Part shown: positions 9,437 through 18,890 of the stretch, one piece after another
Layout of the letters: each line of letters opens with the position of its first letter
Position numbering within the stretch: the first letter of the stretch is position 1
NCBI RefSeq assembly: GCF_001612635.1
Contig: NZ_BDAV01000002.1
Coordinates: 280,835 to 344,834, forward strand
DNA length: 64,000 nucleotides
Direction of reading: 5' to 3'
DNA from: Nocardia africana NBRC 100379
Lineage (GTDB): Bacteria; Actinomycetota; Actinomycetes; Mycobacteriales; Mycobacteriaceae
The notes under the pieces: generated by a model
What the model was told of the DNA's origin: nothing
Database searches by the model: none
The model's input: the letters and a program-made list of their open reading frames with translations, nothing else
Translations under genes and position numbers: made by a program

Positions 9437-10882
9437 ATGTCTGCATCATCGGAATCCGACGACCTGTTCGCGATGCCCGATCTGGATCGCGGCGCACCCA
9501 AACACCACTTTCCGCATCGCGAGATGCCGGCGCCGGAGGCCTATCAGATCGTGCACGACGAGCTGATGCTCGACGGCGTGTCGCGGATGAATCTGGCCAC
9601 CTTCTGCACCACCTGGATCGATGATCACGCCCGCCGGTTGATGGCGGAGAGCCTGGCCAAGAATATTGTCGACAAGGACGAATATCCGCAGACCGCCGAG
9701 CTCGAGCGCCGGTGCGTGCGCATGGTCGCCGACCTGTGGCACTGCCCCGATCCCGGGTCGACGCGAGGCACCTCCACCATCGGGTCCAGTGAGGCGGCGA
9801 TGCTCGGCGGGCTGGCCGCGAAGACGCGCTGGCGCAAGAACGGCGGGCAGGGCGTCCCCAATTTCGTCTGCGGCCCGGTGCAGGTGTGCTGGGAGAAGTT
9901 CGCGCGCTATTTCGACGTCGAGATCCGGCAGGTGCCGCTGCGCGGGAACCGCTATACACTCGAGCCGGATGACATTGCGGCACAGTGCGATTCGAATACC
10001 ATCATGGTCGTCGCCACCATGGGGCAGACCTTCACCGGACTGCTCGAGGACGTCGCCGCGATGAGCGCGGCCTTGGACGATCTGGAGGCACGCACCGGAC
10101 TGGACATCCCCCTGCACGTCGACGCCGCCAGCGGCGGATTCCTGGCCCCGTTCACGGCGCCGGATCTGGTGTGGGACTTCCGGCTCGCGCGCGTGAAGTC
10201 GATCAACGCCTCCGGGCACAAAACCGGTCTGGCGCCGCTGGGCGCCGGCTGGGCGCTCTGGCGCACGGCCGCCGATCTCCCGGACGAGCTCGTGTTCAAC
10301 GTCGACTATCTCGGCGGCAGTATGGCCACCTTCAACCTGAATTTCTCCCGCCCCGGGGGCCAGGCCATCACCCAGTACTACGACTTCATCCGGCTCGGCC
10401 GCACGGGTTACACCCGGCTGCAATCGGCGATCTACCGCGTCGCCGAACATCTGGCCCACGGACTCACCGAGACCGGGTTGTTCGAGATGATCCACGACGG
10501 CACGCCCACCCGGGGAATCAGCGCGGTGTCGTGGCGGCTGCGCGACGATCCCGGCTTCAACCTGTACGACCTGTCCGAACGCCTGCGCTCGCGCGGCTGG
10601 CTGATCGCCGCCTATCCGCTACCCGCCGACCGGCAGGACGAGACGATCATGCGGGCGGTCATCCGGCACGGCTTCACCCACGATATGGCCGATCTGCTGC
10701 TGGCCGATATCCACCGCTGCGTCGACCAGCTGAAGACGCATCCGCTGTCCACCTCGCTCACCCGCAAGGAGGCGGGCGGATTCACCCACGACGCCACCGC
10801 CGTCGTATCGGACGAGGCGATCGTCACCGAGGTGCGGGATATGCGGCGCGCGGCCGGGGAGGACCCGGCGAATATTCGCTGA
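9437..10882 (+). CDS. gadB: Glutamate decarboxylase
   Basis: A PLP enzyme of the group II decarboxylase family, 481 residues, close to the length of bacterial GadB. The PLP-binding lysine lies in SINASGHKTGLAPLG, nearly identical to the GadB signature, and HVDAASGGFLAPF supplies the Asp that contacts the cofactor pyridine. The N-terminal MNLATFCTTW and KNIVDKDEYPQTAELE segments are typical of GadA/B. It converts L-glutamate to GABA and CO2, which uses up a cytoplasmic proton. No GadC-type antiporter is nearby, so a role in acid resistance is uncertain. The ATG follows a GGAGAGGACG purine run. Confidence 0.93.
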   Translation: MSASSESDDLFAMPDLDRGAPKHHFPHREMPAPEAYQIVHDELMLDGVSRMNLATFCTTWIDDHARRLMAESLAKNIVDKDEYPQTAELERRCVRMVADLWHCPDPGSTRGTSTIGSSEAAMLGGLAAKTRWRKNGGQGVPNFVCGPVQVCWEKFARYFDVEIRQVPLRGNRYTLEPDDIAAQCDSNTIMVVATMGQTFTGLLEDVAAMSAALDDLEARTGLDIPLHVDAASGGFLAPFTAPDLVWDFRLARVKSINASGHKTGLAPLGAGWALWRTAADLPDELVFNVDYLGGSMATFNLNFSRPGGQAITQYYDFIRLGRTGYTRLQSAIYRVAEHLAHGLTETGLFEMIHDGTPTRGISAVSWRLRDDPGFNLYDLSERLRSRGWLIAAYPLPADRQDETIMRAVIRHGFTHDMADLLLADIHRCVDQLKTHPLSTSLTRKEAGGFTHDATAVVSDEAIVTEVRDMRRAAGEDPANIR

Positions 10883-10894
10883 CGTCGGGCAGGC

Positions 10895-11614
10895 TCAGGC
10901 CGCATGCGGCATGGCGTACGGTTCCCACCGGTAGACGTCGGGAACCGCCTCGTGGAACAGCGCCAGATCGACGGCGTCCAGCATGGCCTGGTGCGGTCCG
11001 GGCCGGGAGAGCTGCGCCGCCGAGACGGCCAGACGCAGCGTTCCGCCGCGCCGGGCGATGCGGGCCGCGCTCATGATCAGTGCGTGGCACCACCACGGTT
11101 CGGCCCGGAAACCCTCACCGACGCCGTGCACCCAGCAGCGCTGTGCCGTATCCCGTTCCAGGTCGTGGATGGCGGTCAATCCCAGCGCCAGGCGGAAGCC
11201 GACCTCGGGCAGGGCGGCGACGGCGCCCTCGGAGGCCGTCCAGCGCGGGGCGGCGAACAACCGGGTGCGCAGCCCGATCTGTTCCATCACCCGGTCCGCG
11301 GCCGTGAGGCGCAGGCGCGCTTCGTGCTTGGGCAGCGTGGCGAATTCGGCGCGGCGACGCTTGGTCGCGGCCTGGTCGTAGCCGTGCAGCACGATCGCGT
11401 CACCGGCGGCGCGCCGGTCCCGCAACCACCGCTGGGTGTGCGGATCCTCGGTGAGCCGGTACTTCCCCTTCAACCGCGGCGCCACCAGCAGCGACAGCCG
11501 TACCCCGCGGCCGTCCATCTCCGCGGCGAAGGCACGCGCCTGTTCCAGTGTGGTGTCGCGAATACCCGACACCGAGACGATCAGCTGCCCGAACCCCCGG
11601 TCGTTGCCGCTCAT
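10895..11614 (-). CDS. DUF2334 / polysaccharide-deacetylase-like protein
   Basis: The 239-residue product resembles the DUF2334 group, a branch of the NodB-like carbohydrate-esterase fold. Characteristic parts are an early strand with SGIRDTT, the VLHGYDQA His motif near residue 80, and FAAPRWTAS near the middle. In NodB-type enzymes such His/Asp positions bind a metal, but the full triad is not certain here. No signal peptide is visible, so it should be cytoplasmic. It converges on gadB with a 12-base gap. The actual substrate is unknown. Confidence 0.7.
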   Translation of the reverse strand: MSGNDRGFGQLIVSVSGIRDTTLEQARAFAAEMDGRGVRLSLLVAPRLKGKYRLTEDPHTQRWLRDRRAAGDAIVLHGYDQAATKRRRAEFATLPKHEARLRLTAADRVMEQIGLRTRLFAAPRWTASEGAVAALPEVGFRLALGLTAIHDLERDTAQRCWVHGVGEGFRAEPWWCHALIMSAARIARRGGTLRLAVSAAQLSRPGPHQAMLDAVDLALFHEAVPDVYRWEPYAMPHAA

Positions 11615-11720
11615 GCCTCCACTGTGCGCGCGGCAGGTGTCGGCCCCGTGCAGCCGAAGTGACGCCCCGACGAATTCCCGGAGCGACCGCCCGGCCGCAC
11701 GGTCCGGCTACGCGCAGCCG

Positions 11721-13898
11721 TCAGCCGACCTCGCCGAGACCGACCCGGTCGAGCACCCAGGCGTATTCGAAGGCGACTTCCTTCCACTTCTCGTAGCGGC
11801 CGCTGACGCCGCCGTGCCCGGCGCTCATCTCGGTCTTCAGCAGCAGCTGAGAGTCGCCGGTCTTCGTGGCCCGCAGCGCGGCGACCCACTTCGCGGGCTC
11901 GACGTAGAGCACGCGGGTGTCGTTGAGGCTGGTGATCGCCAGGATCGCCGGATAGTCCACGGCCGCCACGTTCTCGTACGGCGAATAGGACTTCATATAG
12001 GCGTAGACCTCCGGATCCTCCAGCGGATTACCCCACTCGTCCCATTCGATGACCGTCAGCGGCAGCGACGGGTCCAGGATCGAGGTGAGCGGATCCACGA
12101 ACGGCACATTGGCGAGGATGCCCGCGAACAGTTCGGGAGCCAAGTTGGCCACCGCACCCATCAGCAGTCCGCCCGCACTGCCACCGTCGGCCACCAGCAC
12201 CTGCGGCGTGGTGACCCCGGTGTCGACGAGGTGCCGTGCGCAGGACACGAAATCGGTGAAGGTGTTCTTCTTGGTGAGCGTTTTGCCGTTCTCGTACCAC
12301 AGCCGGCCCATCTCGCCACCGCCGCGCACGTGGGCGACCGCGAACACCATGCCGCGGTCGAGCAGCGACAGCCGCGACACCGAGAAACCCGGATCGATAC
12401 TGGCCTCGTAGGACCCGTATCCGTAGAGCAGCAACGGTTTCGGGCCCGGACCCTCGCTGTCGCGGCGGCGCACCACCGAGATCGGAATCCGGGTGCCGTC
12501 GGCCGCGGTGGCCCAATCCCGGTGCTGCACATAGTCGTCCGGGTCGTAGCCGCCGAGCACCTGCTGCTGTTTGCGCAGCGTCAGCTCACCGGTGGCGGGC
12601 ACGTAGTCGAAGACCTGCATCGGGGTGATGAACGAGGTCACGCCCAGCCGCAGCGTCGGCTGCGCCCATTCCGGGTTGGAGCCCACGCCGGCGGAGAACA
12701 GTTCCAGCCCGAATTCCAGTTCACGCAGCTCGCCGTAACCGTCGGAAGTCAACGGCCACACCGCGACTCGCGGCAGCGCCTCGCGCCGATACGAGAGCAC
12801 GAGATGGTCGCGGAAGCAGTCGACGTCCTCGAGCCGCACGTCGTCACGATGACCGATCAGCATGGTCATCGCCGCCGGATCGTCCACCGGCGCCTCGGTG
12901 AGCACGAAATTCTCGGCCTTCACACCGTCGACCACGTCGTTGTGCAGGATCAGCAGCCGGTCCTGCCCACCGATCACCGCATGTTCGGCCGAATACTCCA
13001 CACCCTCGCGGCGCGGCAGCAGCACCCGGAATTCGCCCTCGGGATCGTCGGATTCGAGGATCCAGCCCTCGGTGGTGATCTTCGATCCGACCCAGATCAT
13101 CAGGTACTTCTCGGAGCGGCTGGCGCCGATGCTGACCCAGTAGCGCTCGTTGGGCTCGTGGAAGACTTTCACGTCGTCGGTCTGCCCGGTGCCGAGGCGG
13201 TGCCGCCACACGGTGTCGGGCCGCCAGGATTCGTCGACGGTCTGATAGAAGACGTGGGTTCCGTCCAGCGACCAGGTCGCCCCCGGCGCGGTGCCGGGAA
13301 TTTCGTCGCCGAGCAGCTCACCGCTGCGGAGATCCTTGAACCGCAAGACATACCGCTCGTCACCGACGGTATCGGTGGAATAGGCCAGCAGGGTGCCGTC
13401 GTGACTGATCGAAAAGGCGCCGAGGGCGAAGAAGTCGTGCCCCTCGGCCAGCACGTTGCTGTCGAGCAGAATTTCCTCACCGGGAATCTCGATATCGACC
13501 TCGAGTTGCGGCGGAGTCCAGTCGTCGGCATCGGCGATCGGGCAACGGCAGTGCACGGCGTACTGCTTGCCTTCGAAGCTGCGCGAGTAGTACCAGTACT
13601 CGCCCAGCCGCGCCGGGACCGACATATCGGTCTCCTGGGTGCGCGATTTGATCTCGTCGAAGATCCGCGCACGCAGCGGGGCCAAGTGCGCGGTCTGGGC
13701 GTCGGTGTAGGCGTTCTCGGCCTCGAGATAGGCGATGACCTCGGGATCGTCCTTGTCCCGCAGCCATTCGTAGGGATCGACGAAGGTGTCACCGTGATGG
13801 ACGCGTTCGGAGGGGACCTGTTTGGCCACCGGCGGGGTCACCGCCACCGCGGTGTCGCCGGCGTTCTGGATGGTTCCGGTACCACTGTCGAGAGCCAT
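11721..13898 (-). CDS. ptrB: S9 family prolyl oligopeptidase / oligopeptidase B
   Basis: The 725-residue protein is full length for an S9A peptidase: an N-terminal beta-propeller, then an alpha/beta-hydrolase domain. The catalytic Ser is in ADGGSAGGLL at about residue 575, the Asp in SLNDTRVLY about 85 residues later, and the His in MSAGHGGVSG. The spacing and the GGSAGG form fit oligopeptidase B (trypsin-like preference for Arg/Lys in short peptides). A GTG nine bases upstream at 13907 is an alternative start. M. tuberculosis has ptrB near purB, which agrees with this placement. Confidence 0.88.
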   Translation of the reverse strand: MALDSGTGTIQNAGDTAVAVTPPVAKQVPSERVHHGDTFVDPYEWLRDKDDPEVIAYLEAENAYTDAQTAHLAPLRARIFDEIKSRTQETDMSVPARLGEYWYYSRSFEGKQYAVHCRCPIADADDWTPPQLEVDIEIPGEEILLDSNVLAEGHDFFALGAFSISHDGTLLAYSTDTVGDERYVLRFKDLRSGELLGDEIPGTAPGATWSLDGTHVFYQTVDESWRPDTVWRHRLGTGQTDDVKVFHEPNERYWVSIGASRSEKYLMIWVGSKITTEGWILESDDPEGEFRVLLPRREGVEYSAEHAVIGGQDRLLILHNDVVDGVKAENFVLTEAPVDDPAAMTMLIGHRDDVRLEDVDCFRDHLVLSYRREALPRVAVWPLTSDGYGELRELEFGLELFSAGVGSNPEWAQPTLRLGVTSFITPMQVFDYVPATGELTLRKQQQVLGGYDPDDYVQHRDWATAADGTRIPISVVRRRDSEGPGPKPLLLYGYGSYEASIDPGFSVSRLSLLDRGMVFAVAHVRGGGEMGRLWYENGKTLTKKNTFTDFVSCARHLVDTGVTTPQVLVADGGSAGGLLMGAVANLAPELFAGILANVPFVDPLTSILDPSLPLTVIEWDEWGNPLEDPEVYAYMKSYSPYENVAAVDYPAILAITSLNDTRVLYVEPAKWVAALRATKTGDSQLLLKTEMSAGHGGVSGRYEKWKEVAFEYAWVLDRVGLGEVG

Positions 13899-13997
13899 GG
13901 TGACCACCGTAATCGCGGTGGCCCGGTCCGGGCGCGCACCCCCACACCCGCCGACACCAACACATCGGCGAGGGCGGGAGTGCGAGCTCGGCTCGCG

Positions 13998-14222
13998 TTA
14001 CCCCAGGCCGGTGGTCCGCGGTGCGGGCCGGCGCAGGTCACGCCCGTTGCCGCGGGCCGAACGTCGAGACTCCATCAGGAAGAACAGTGCGGCTTTGCGG
14101 CGCGGGCATTGGTCGGTGGGACAGCTGCTGTGACTGTGCAGGATGTTGTGTGCCTGCTCGACGGTGAGGTGCCGGGGCACCACCGCGCAACTGTCGAAGA
14201 CGGGTGCCATGCGGTGCTCCAT
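13998..14222 (-). CDS. Small conserved actinobacterial protein
   Basis: A 74-residue product read from the ATG at 14222 (a second in-frame ATG is at 14210). It contains LTVEQAHNILHSHSSCPTD followed by CPRRKAALFFLMES. I recall similar small Mycobacteriales proteins with a Cys..CPxKxAA pattern and no known function. Two Cys residues seven apart could bind metal or form a disulfide. GAAGGGA upstream of the longer start is a plausible ribosome-binding site. The last twenty residues are Arg-rich and less typical. Function unknown. Confidence 0.55.
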   Translation of the reverse strand: MEHRMAPVFDSCAVVPRHLTVEQAHNILHSHSSCPTDQCPRRKAALFFLMESRRSARGNGRDLRRPAPRTTGLG

Positions 14223-14520
14223 CCTTGTCGTCCCTTCAGTGCGGCAGGGCACGCCCTCTCGGTCTCTTGACCAGTCGACGCCCTCCAACTGCCACAATGA
14301 ATGGGGTTTCCGATCGGGTTGCGGCGTAAACCAGCGGTGTTGCCGCGACGAGTAGACGAATGCCACATTTCGCAGGTCGGCATATCGGTGTGATCCCGGC
14401 CATGCCCGGGCGCGCGGATTCGGAAACGACGCCGGTGCGGCGGCGTCCGACCGCCTACTCTCGAGGACGTCAGCGCCCGCGCGGACGCCACGGGCGATCA
14501 CATCGATGCAGGAGCACAGG

Positions 14521-14745
14521 TTGGAAGCGAAGAATCGCGAGATCGAACCCGGGGCGGTCTGGCAGCGCAGCGGCGACGGGGAGGGCGGTGTCGAGGTGGC
14601 CTTCCTGGCCAGCGGCAATATCGGGCTGCGGGATGCCAAGAATCCGGACGGGCCGGCGCTGATCTTCACTCCCGGCGAGTGGCGGGCATTCGTCGCCGGC
14701 GCCAAGGACGGCGAATTCAACCGCCCCGGAGCGCAACCGCACTGA
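14521..14745 (+). CDS. DUF397 domain protein
   Basis: A short DUF397 protein, about 74 residues. The family pattern is clear in VEVAFLASGNIGLRDAKNPD followed by GPALIFTPGEWRAFVAGAKD and a Gly-Glu-Phe end. The TTG at 14521 is chosen because GGAG at 14511-14514 lies six bases ahead of it; an ATG at 14506 in the same frame would add five residues. In Streptomyces and relatives such proteins usually sit beside an XRE (WhiJ-type) regulator gene, but none is adjacent here. The molecular role of DUF397 is not established. Confidence 0.8.
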   Translation: MEAKNREIEPGAVWQRSGDGEGGVEVAFLASGNIGLRDAKNPDGPALIFTPGEWRAFVAGAKDGEFNRPGAQPH

Positions 14746-14818
14746 ACCGAACCCGAGGCCGAATCCGATCGCGCGGACCGTCGCGGGCCCGCGCGATCGG
14801 ATCGTCGGCCTCCGGCGA

Positions 14819-15778
14819 TCAGGCCCCGATCGCGGCGCCGACCGTCGGCCAGGACGCGTGCAGATAGTCCTGCCAATACGACCAGGAATGCGTACCGACC
14901 GGACTGTGATCGACCCGGGCCGGGATTCGCATGCCGCGCAGCCGCTGCTCGAAGGCGGTGACACAGACGTCCACACCGGCCTCGATGGGCCCGCCGAGGA
15001 CGATGTTCTCCGGCAGCTGCGGTTTGATCTCGGTCTCGTGCGGACCGGGGATTCCGGTGCCGGTGGACAGGTAGACGGTCTTGCCGCGCAGCCGGTCCGC
15101 CAGCAGCGCCGGATCGTGGGCGCCCCATTCCGGACTCCCCGGCGCACCCCACATATCGAACGGATTGCCGCCGCGGTTGGCGATCGAGAACATGATCGCC
15201 CCCTGCGCGATACCCAGATCCGGGCACGCGCTGTAGCCCGCCACCGCCTCGTACAGCTCCGGGTGGCGAACGGCCAGGACGAACGCCGCGATTCCGCCCA
15301 TCGACAGACCGCCGATCGCGTTCACGCCGTTGCCCGAGAACGTGGCATCGATGATGGGCGGAAGTTCGCGGGTCAGGAAGGTCTCCCACTGGTAGCGGCC
15401 GAAATGCGGATCGTCGCGCTGCCAGTCGGTGTAGTAACTCGCCTGCCCGCCGATCGGCAGCACGACGTTGACGTTCTTACCGCGGAAGAAGGGTTCGGCA
15501 TCGGTGGCATTGGTCCAGGTGCTCTGCTGGACACCGGGGTCGAGCCCGTCGAGCAGATAGTACGAGGGTCGCGAGCCCCCGCCGGCCGGATGCAGGACCT
15601 GGACCTGAATGGTGCGGCCCATGGCCGGCGAGTCGATGAACAGCGCCGTCCGGGTCGGGCTCATATCGTTGTTCCCGACCACCCGCGCCGCCGATGCGCG
15701 GGGCTGTGGGCCCATCCAGGGACCGAAGACTCCCAGTCCGACTGTCAGCACAACCGCAGCAACGAATGAACGTCGCAT
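14819..15778 (-). CDS. Secreted antigen 85 / MPT51-like esterase
   Basis: A 319-residue exported alpha/beta-hydrolase of the antigen 85 family. The N-terminus is a signal peptide (MRRSFVAAVVLTVGLGVFG then an Ala-rich cleavage zone). The nucleophile elbow IGGLSMGGIA gives the GxSxG Ser, and GTHSWSYWQDYL near the C-terminus carries the catalytic His in the usual Ag85 context. The family transfers mycolates between trehalose mycolates and arabinogalactan, though MPT51-like members lack this activity. The ATG at 15778 fits the signal peptide better than the upstream in-frame start at 15805. Mycolyltransferase activity is inferred, not shown. Confidence 0.85.
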   Translation of the reverse strand: MRRSFVAAVVLTVGLGVFGPWMGPQPRASAARVVGNNDMSPTRTALFIDSPAMGRTIQVQVLHPAGGGSRPSYYLLDGLDPGVQQSTWTNATDAEPFFRGKNVNVVLPIGGQASYYTDWQRDDPHFGRYQWETFLTRELPPIIDATFSGNGVNAIGGLSMGGIAAFVLAVRHPELYEAVAGYSACPDLGIAQGAIMFSIANRGGNPFDMWGAPGSPEWGAHDPALLADRLRGKTVYLSTGTGIPGPHETEIKPQLPENIVLGGPIEAGVDVCVTAFEQRLRGMRIPARVDHSPVGTHSWSYWQDYLHASWPTVGAAIGA

Positions 15779-15896
15779 GTCCCCACCTCCGTCAGCCCAC
15801 CACAACTGCTACTTAAAGTAACGCACACTGTGGTGCCGCGCGGAGCTTTCGGCCCGCAGGCGTTTCCTCAGCAAATCGCCCGGCCCGCACCGCCAC

Positions 15897-16367
15897 TCAG
15901 GTGAGCCACCACTTTCCGTCCTGTCCGCTCGCGGCATCCGGTCGCGTCCGCCCGACCGCGCCCCGGATCGATGCCGCCAGATAATCCAGGTCCGCACGCG
16001 GCGGGGTCGTCGCGCGATGGCGCAGCCCGAAGCCGTCGCCGGGCGTGCGCGGAATGACGTGCAGATGGACGTGGAAGACCTCCTGGCCGGCCGTAACACC
16101 GTCTGCCAGAAAGAGATTCACCCCATCACAGCGCACCTCGGACTGCCGCAGCGCGGCGGCCAGACGCTGCGCGACCTGAAAGAGCTTGCCGCCGATCACC
16201 GGATCGAGTTCGGCCAGGCTGCGCGCCGGAACCTTCGGAATCACCAGCAGGTGACCGGGTGTCATGGGCCGGATGTCCATGAAGGCGAGAACGTCGTCGT
16301 CCTCGTAGACCTTGGACGAGGGCGCCCGCCCGGCGACGATATCGGCGAAGATCGTGTAGGGGTCCAT
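15897..16367 (-). CDS. HIT family protein
   Basis: A 156-residue histidine triad protein. The signature VFHVHLHVIPR (HxHxH) lies near residue 110, after the TPGHLLVIPK strand motif typical of HIT hydrolases. Such proteins hydrolyse nucleoside phosphoramidates, dinucleotides or AMP conjugates. The ATG at 16367 starts directly with DPYTIFADIVAG, the usual HIT N-terminus. It lies downstream of purB on the same strand, 131 bases away. The tail beyond the HIT core is Arg-rich and variable. Confidence 0.88.
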   Translation of the reverse strand: MDPYTIFADIVAGRAPSSKVYEDDDVLAFMDIRPMTPGHLLVIPKVPARSLAELDPVIGGKLFQVAQRLAAALRQSEVRCDGVNLFLADGVTAGQEVFHVHLHVIPRTPGDGFGLRHRATTPPRADLDYLAASIRGAVGRTRPDAASGQDGKWWLT

Positions 16368-16498
16368 ATCCGGCAACCCTAGTCGCCGATTTCGCCTGCG
16401 CCGCCGCACCATTCGCACGGCGCCGAGCACGCGCGAGGCCACCGCACGCACGGCGGCGCCCGGCGGATTCGGTGCCGCGACCATCGGTCCGGCGGCGG

Positions 16499-17932
16499 CT
16501 ACAGAATCGGCGACGGGGTGTAGCGGGCGGCCTCCGGATGCGCGTCGATCAGCTTCTGTACCTGCGCCACCACGTCGCTCACCTGCGCCTCGGCGGCGCC
16601 GATGAACGCGGTCCGATCGGCCAGAGCGGCCTCGAGACCGGCCCGGTCCAGCGGCATCCGGTCGTCGGCCGCGAGGCGGTCGAGCAGATCCGGTTCGCGC
16701 CCCTGCTCCCGCATGGCCAGCGCCACCGCGACCGCGTGCTCCTTGATGACCTCGTGCGCGCTCTCGCGGCCCACTCCGGCCCGCACCGCCGCCATCAGGA
16801 TGCGGGTGGTGGCCAGGAACGGCAGATAGCGGTTGAGTTCGCGCTCGATCACGGCCGGGTAGGCGCCGAATTCGCCGAGGACGGTCAGGAAGGTCTCCAT
16901 CATGCCGTCGATGGCGAAGAACGCGTCCGGCAGCGCGACCCGGCGCACCACGGAACAGAACACATCGCCCTCGTTCCACTGCGCACCGGCCAGTTCCGCC
17001 GCCATCGAGCCGTAGCCGCGCAGAACCACCTGCAGGCCGTTGACGCGTTCGCAGGAGCGGGTGTTCATCTTGTGCGGCATCGCCGAACTGCCGACCTGCC
17101 CGGGCTGGAAGCCCTCGGTGACCAATTCGTGCCCCGCCATCAGCCGCACCGTGTGCGCGAACGACGAAGGGCCCGCGCCCAACTGGACCAGCGCGGAGAT
17201 CACGTCGTGATCCAGTGAGCGGGGGTAGACCTGGCCGACGCTGGTCAGCACGCTCGCGAAGCCCAGATGCCGGGCGACCTTCTGCTCCAGCTGGGCGAGC
17301 TTGGCGGCGTCGCCGTCGAACAGATCGAGCATGTCCTGGGCGGTGCCCATCGGACCCTTGATGCCACGCAGCGGATACCGATCGATCAGCTCGCGCACCC
17401 GCCGCAGGGCGATCAGCACCTCGTCGGCCGCACCCGCGAAGCGCTTGCCCAGCGTGGTCGCCTGCGCCGCCACGTTGTGCGAGCGACCGGCCATCACCAT
17501 CGACTGGTACTCGGCGGCACGCTCCGCCAGCCGCGCGGCGACCGCGACGCCGTGTTCGTAGACGTGTTCCAGCGAGAGCCGAATCTGCAACTGTTCCACG
17601 TTCTCGGTCAGATCCCGGCTGGTCATGCCCTTGTGGATCTGCTCGTGCCCGGCGAGAGCGTTGAACTCCTCGATCCGGGCCTTCACATCGTGGCGCGTGA
17701 TCCGCTCCCGTTCGGCGATCGAGGCCAGGTCGACCTCGCCCAGCACCCGCTCGTAATCCTCGAGCACGTCGGGGGTGACCGCGTCGGTACCGGCGGCGCC
17801 GAGTTCGGTCTGGGCCCGCAGCACCTCGAGCCACAACCGGCGCTCCAGCACGATCTTGTTCTCGGGCGACCACAACTGCACCAGTTGCGGGCTCGCGTAC
17901 CGGGTGGCGAGGACGTTCGGGACAAGACTCAC
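16499..17932 (-). CDS. purB: Adenylosuccinate lyase
   Basis: PurB cleaves SAICAR to AICAR plus fumarate and adenylosuccinate to AMP plus fumarate, serving de novo purine synthesis. The fumarase/aspartase superfamily signature is VGSSAMPHKMNTRSCERV near residue 280, which holds the mobile catalytic Ser loop. The early TSRDLTENVEQLQIR and AGRSHNVAAQATTLGKR segments carry the conserved His and Thr. The length of 477 residues is normal. It starts six bases after the end of the upstream TetR gene, so the two may be cotranscribed. purC, often next to purB in mycobacteria, is absent here. Confidence 0.95.
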   Translation of the reverse strand: MSLVPNVLATRYASPQLVQLWSPENKIVLERRLWLEVLRAQTELGAAGTDAVTPDVLEDYERVLGEVDLASIAERERITRHDVKARIEEFNALAGHEQIHKGMTSRDLTENVEQLQIRLSLEHVYEHGVAVAARLAERAAEYQSMVMAGRSHNVAAQATTLGKRFAGAADEVLIALRRVRELIDRYPLRGIKGPMGTAQDMLDLFDGDAAKLAQLEQKVARHLGFASVLTSVGQVYPRSLDHDVISALVQLGAGPSSFAHTVRLMAGHELVTEGFQPGQVGSSAMPHKMNTRSCERVNGLQVVLRGYGSMAAELAGAQWNEGDVFCSVVRRVALPDAFFAIDGMMETFLTVLGEFGAYPAVIERELNRYLPFLATTRILMAAVRAGVGRESAHEVIKEHAVAVALAMREQGREPDLLDRLAADDRMPLDRAGLEAALADRTAFIGAAEAQVSDVVAQVQKLIDAHPEAARYTPSPIL

Positions 17933-17938
17933 GAACAG

Positions 17939-18643
17939 TCAGTCTAGTGTTCGATGCCTGCTCGGTTGCTGGGGCATGGCCGCCGGCATGTGCTGTGCCG
18001 CGGCCGGTGGCACGGTCTGCGGCGCCATCAGCGGTTGCGGCACCGGCGGAGCGATCACATCGATCAATTCCAGCAGCGCGCCGCGGGCCGTCCGGCGCGG
18101 TTGCGGATCGGATTCGGCCAGCGCGGCGACCACCGCACCGTCGACCACCGCCACCAACCGGCGCAGCTGATCGGTGCGCACCATCCGATCGGATCGGCGC
18201 AGCACATCGGCCAGCAGGTCCTCGAGCTGCGCGCGTAACCGCAGCTGCACCTCGCGTAGTTCCGGATGCCGGGCCGAGGCCACCGAACGCTCGTAACGGG
18301 CGATCAGCCGCCCGCGCGCGAATTCGTCGGGTCCGTCGGTGCCGACCATCAGATCCACGATCAGGTCGACGGTCGCCTCGGCGCCGCGCTTGCGGTGGGT
18401 GACCTCGCCGATCCGGCGGCGCATCGACTCGAGTTCGGCATTGCCGCTGAACTCGACCGCGCGCGCGATCAGATCCTCGAGGGATTCGAAATAGTAGGTC
18501 GTGGATGCCAGGGGCAAATCCGCGCGCGTCGCCACCGAACGGTGGCGCACGGCATCGAAGCCGCCTTCGAGTAGCAACTCCGCGGCAGCCGCAACCAACG
18601 CTTGGCGACGCCTTTCGCCTTTCGGGGTCGTCGCGGTGATCAC
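17939..18643 (-). CDS. TetR family transcriptional regulator
   Basis: A 234-residue TetR regulator. The N-terminal helix-turn-helix is visible in RRQALVAAAAELLLEGGFDA and HRSVATRADLPLASTTYYF, the classical TetR spacing. The ligand domain follows, with a Pro/Gln-rich tail of about 30 residues that is unusual. The promoter side carries a cluster of GTGC-containing direct repeats (18653-18743), a likely operator for autoregulation. Only six bases separate its stop from the purB start on the same strand. The ligand is unknown. Confidence 0.9.
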   Translation of the reverse strand: MITATTPKGERRRQALVAAAAELLLEGGFDAVRHRSVATRADLPLASTTYYFESLEDLIARAVEFSGNAELESMRRRIGEVTHRKRGAEATVDLIVDLMVGTDGPDEFARGRLIARYERSVASARHPELREVQLRLRAQLEDLLADVLRRSDRMVRTDQLRRLVAVVDGAVVAALAESDPQPRRTARGALLELIDVIAPPVPQPLMAPQTVPPAAAQHMPAAMPQQPSRHRTLD

Positions 18644-18652
18644 CGTGTCATC

Positions 18653-18743
18653 GTGCCAGTCATCATCGGTTCATCCGTGCCAAATCGGTGCGATCTGTGC
18701 AAATCTGTGCGTCTGTGCAATCCCGGCCGAATCGTTGCTGTGC
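18653..18743 (-). repeat. Phased GTGC direct repeats upstream of TetR gene
   Basis: Seven GTGC cores start at 18653, 18677, 18688, 18697, 18707, 18715 and 18740 (plus-strand reading). The middle ones fit ATCTGTGCAA or CTGTGCAATC and lie 8 to 11 bases apart, roughly one helical turn. They occupy the 5' region of the TetR gene. A cooperative regulator-binding array is the simplest reading, but no known consensus is matched. Confidence 0.5.
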
Positions 18744-18890
18744 AATCGACCATGGGACCGCGCAAATTTCCGGGATCCGATCCGAGCGGACAGCCGGGAC
18801 CGGTTCGAAATAGCAAGGGTTGAAATCACAACCCGATTCATTTGTACCGCATCCACGCGCTCCGGTGGGCCGGTACGGAAAGTCTGTGCG

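Noticed and set aside
13899..13997. Inverted repeats such as CCACCG...CGGTGG and CGAGCTCG ahead of the S9 peptidase gene
   Set aside because: They are short and common in GC-rich DNA, with no T run or spacing to support a terminator or operator call.
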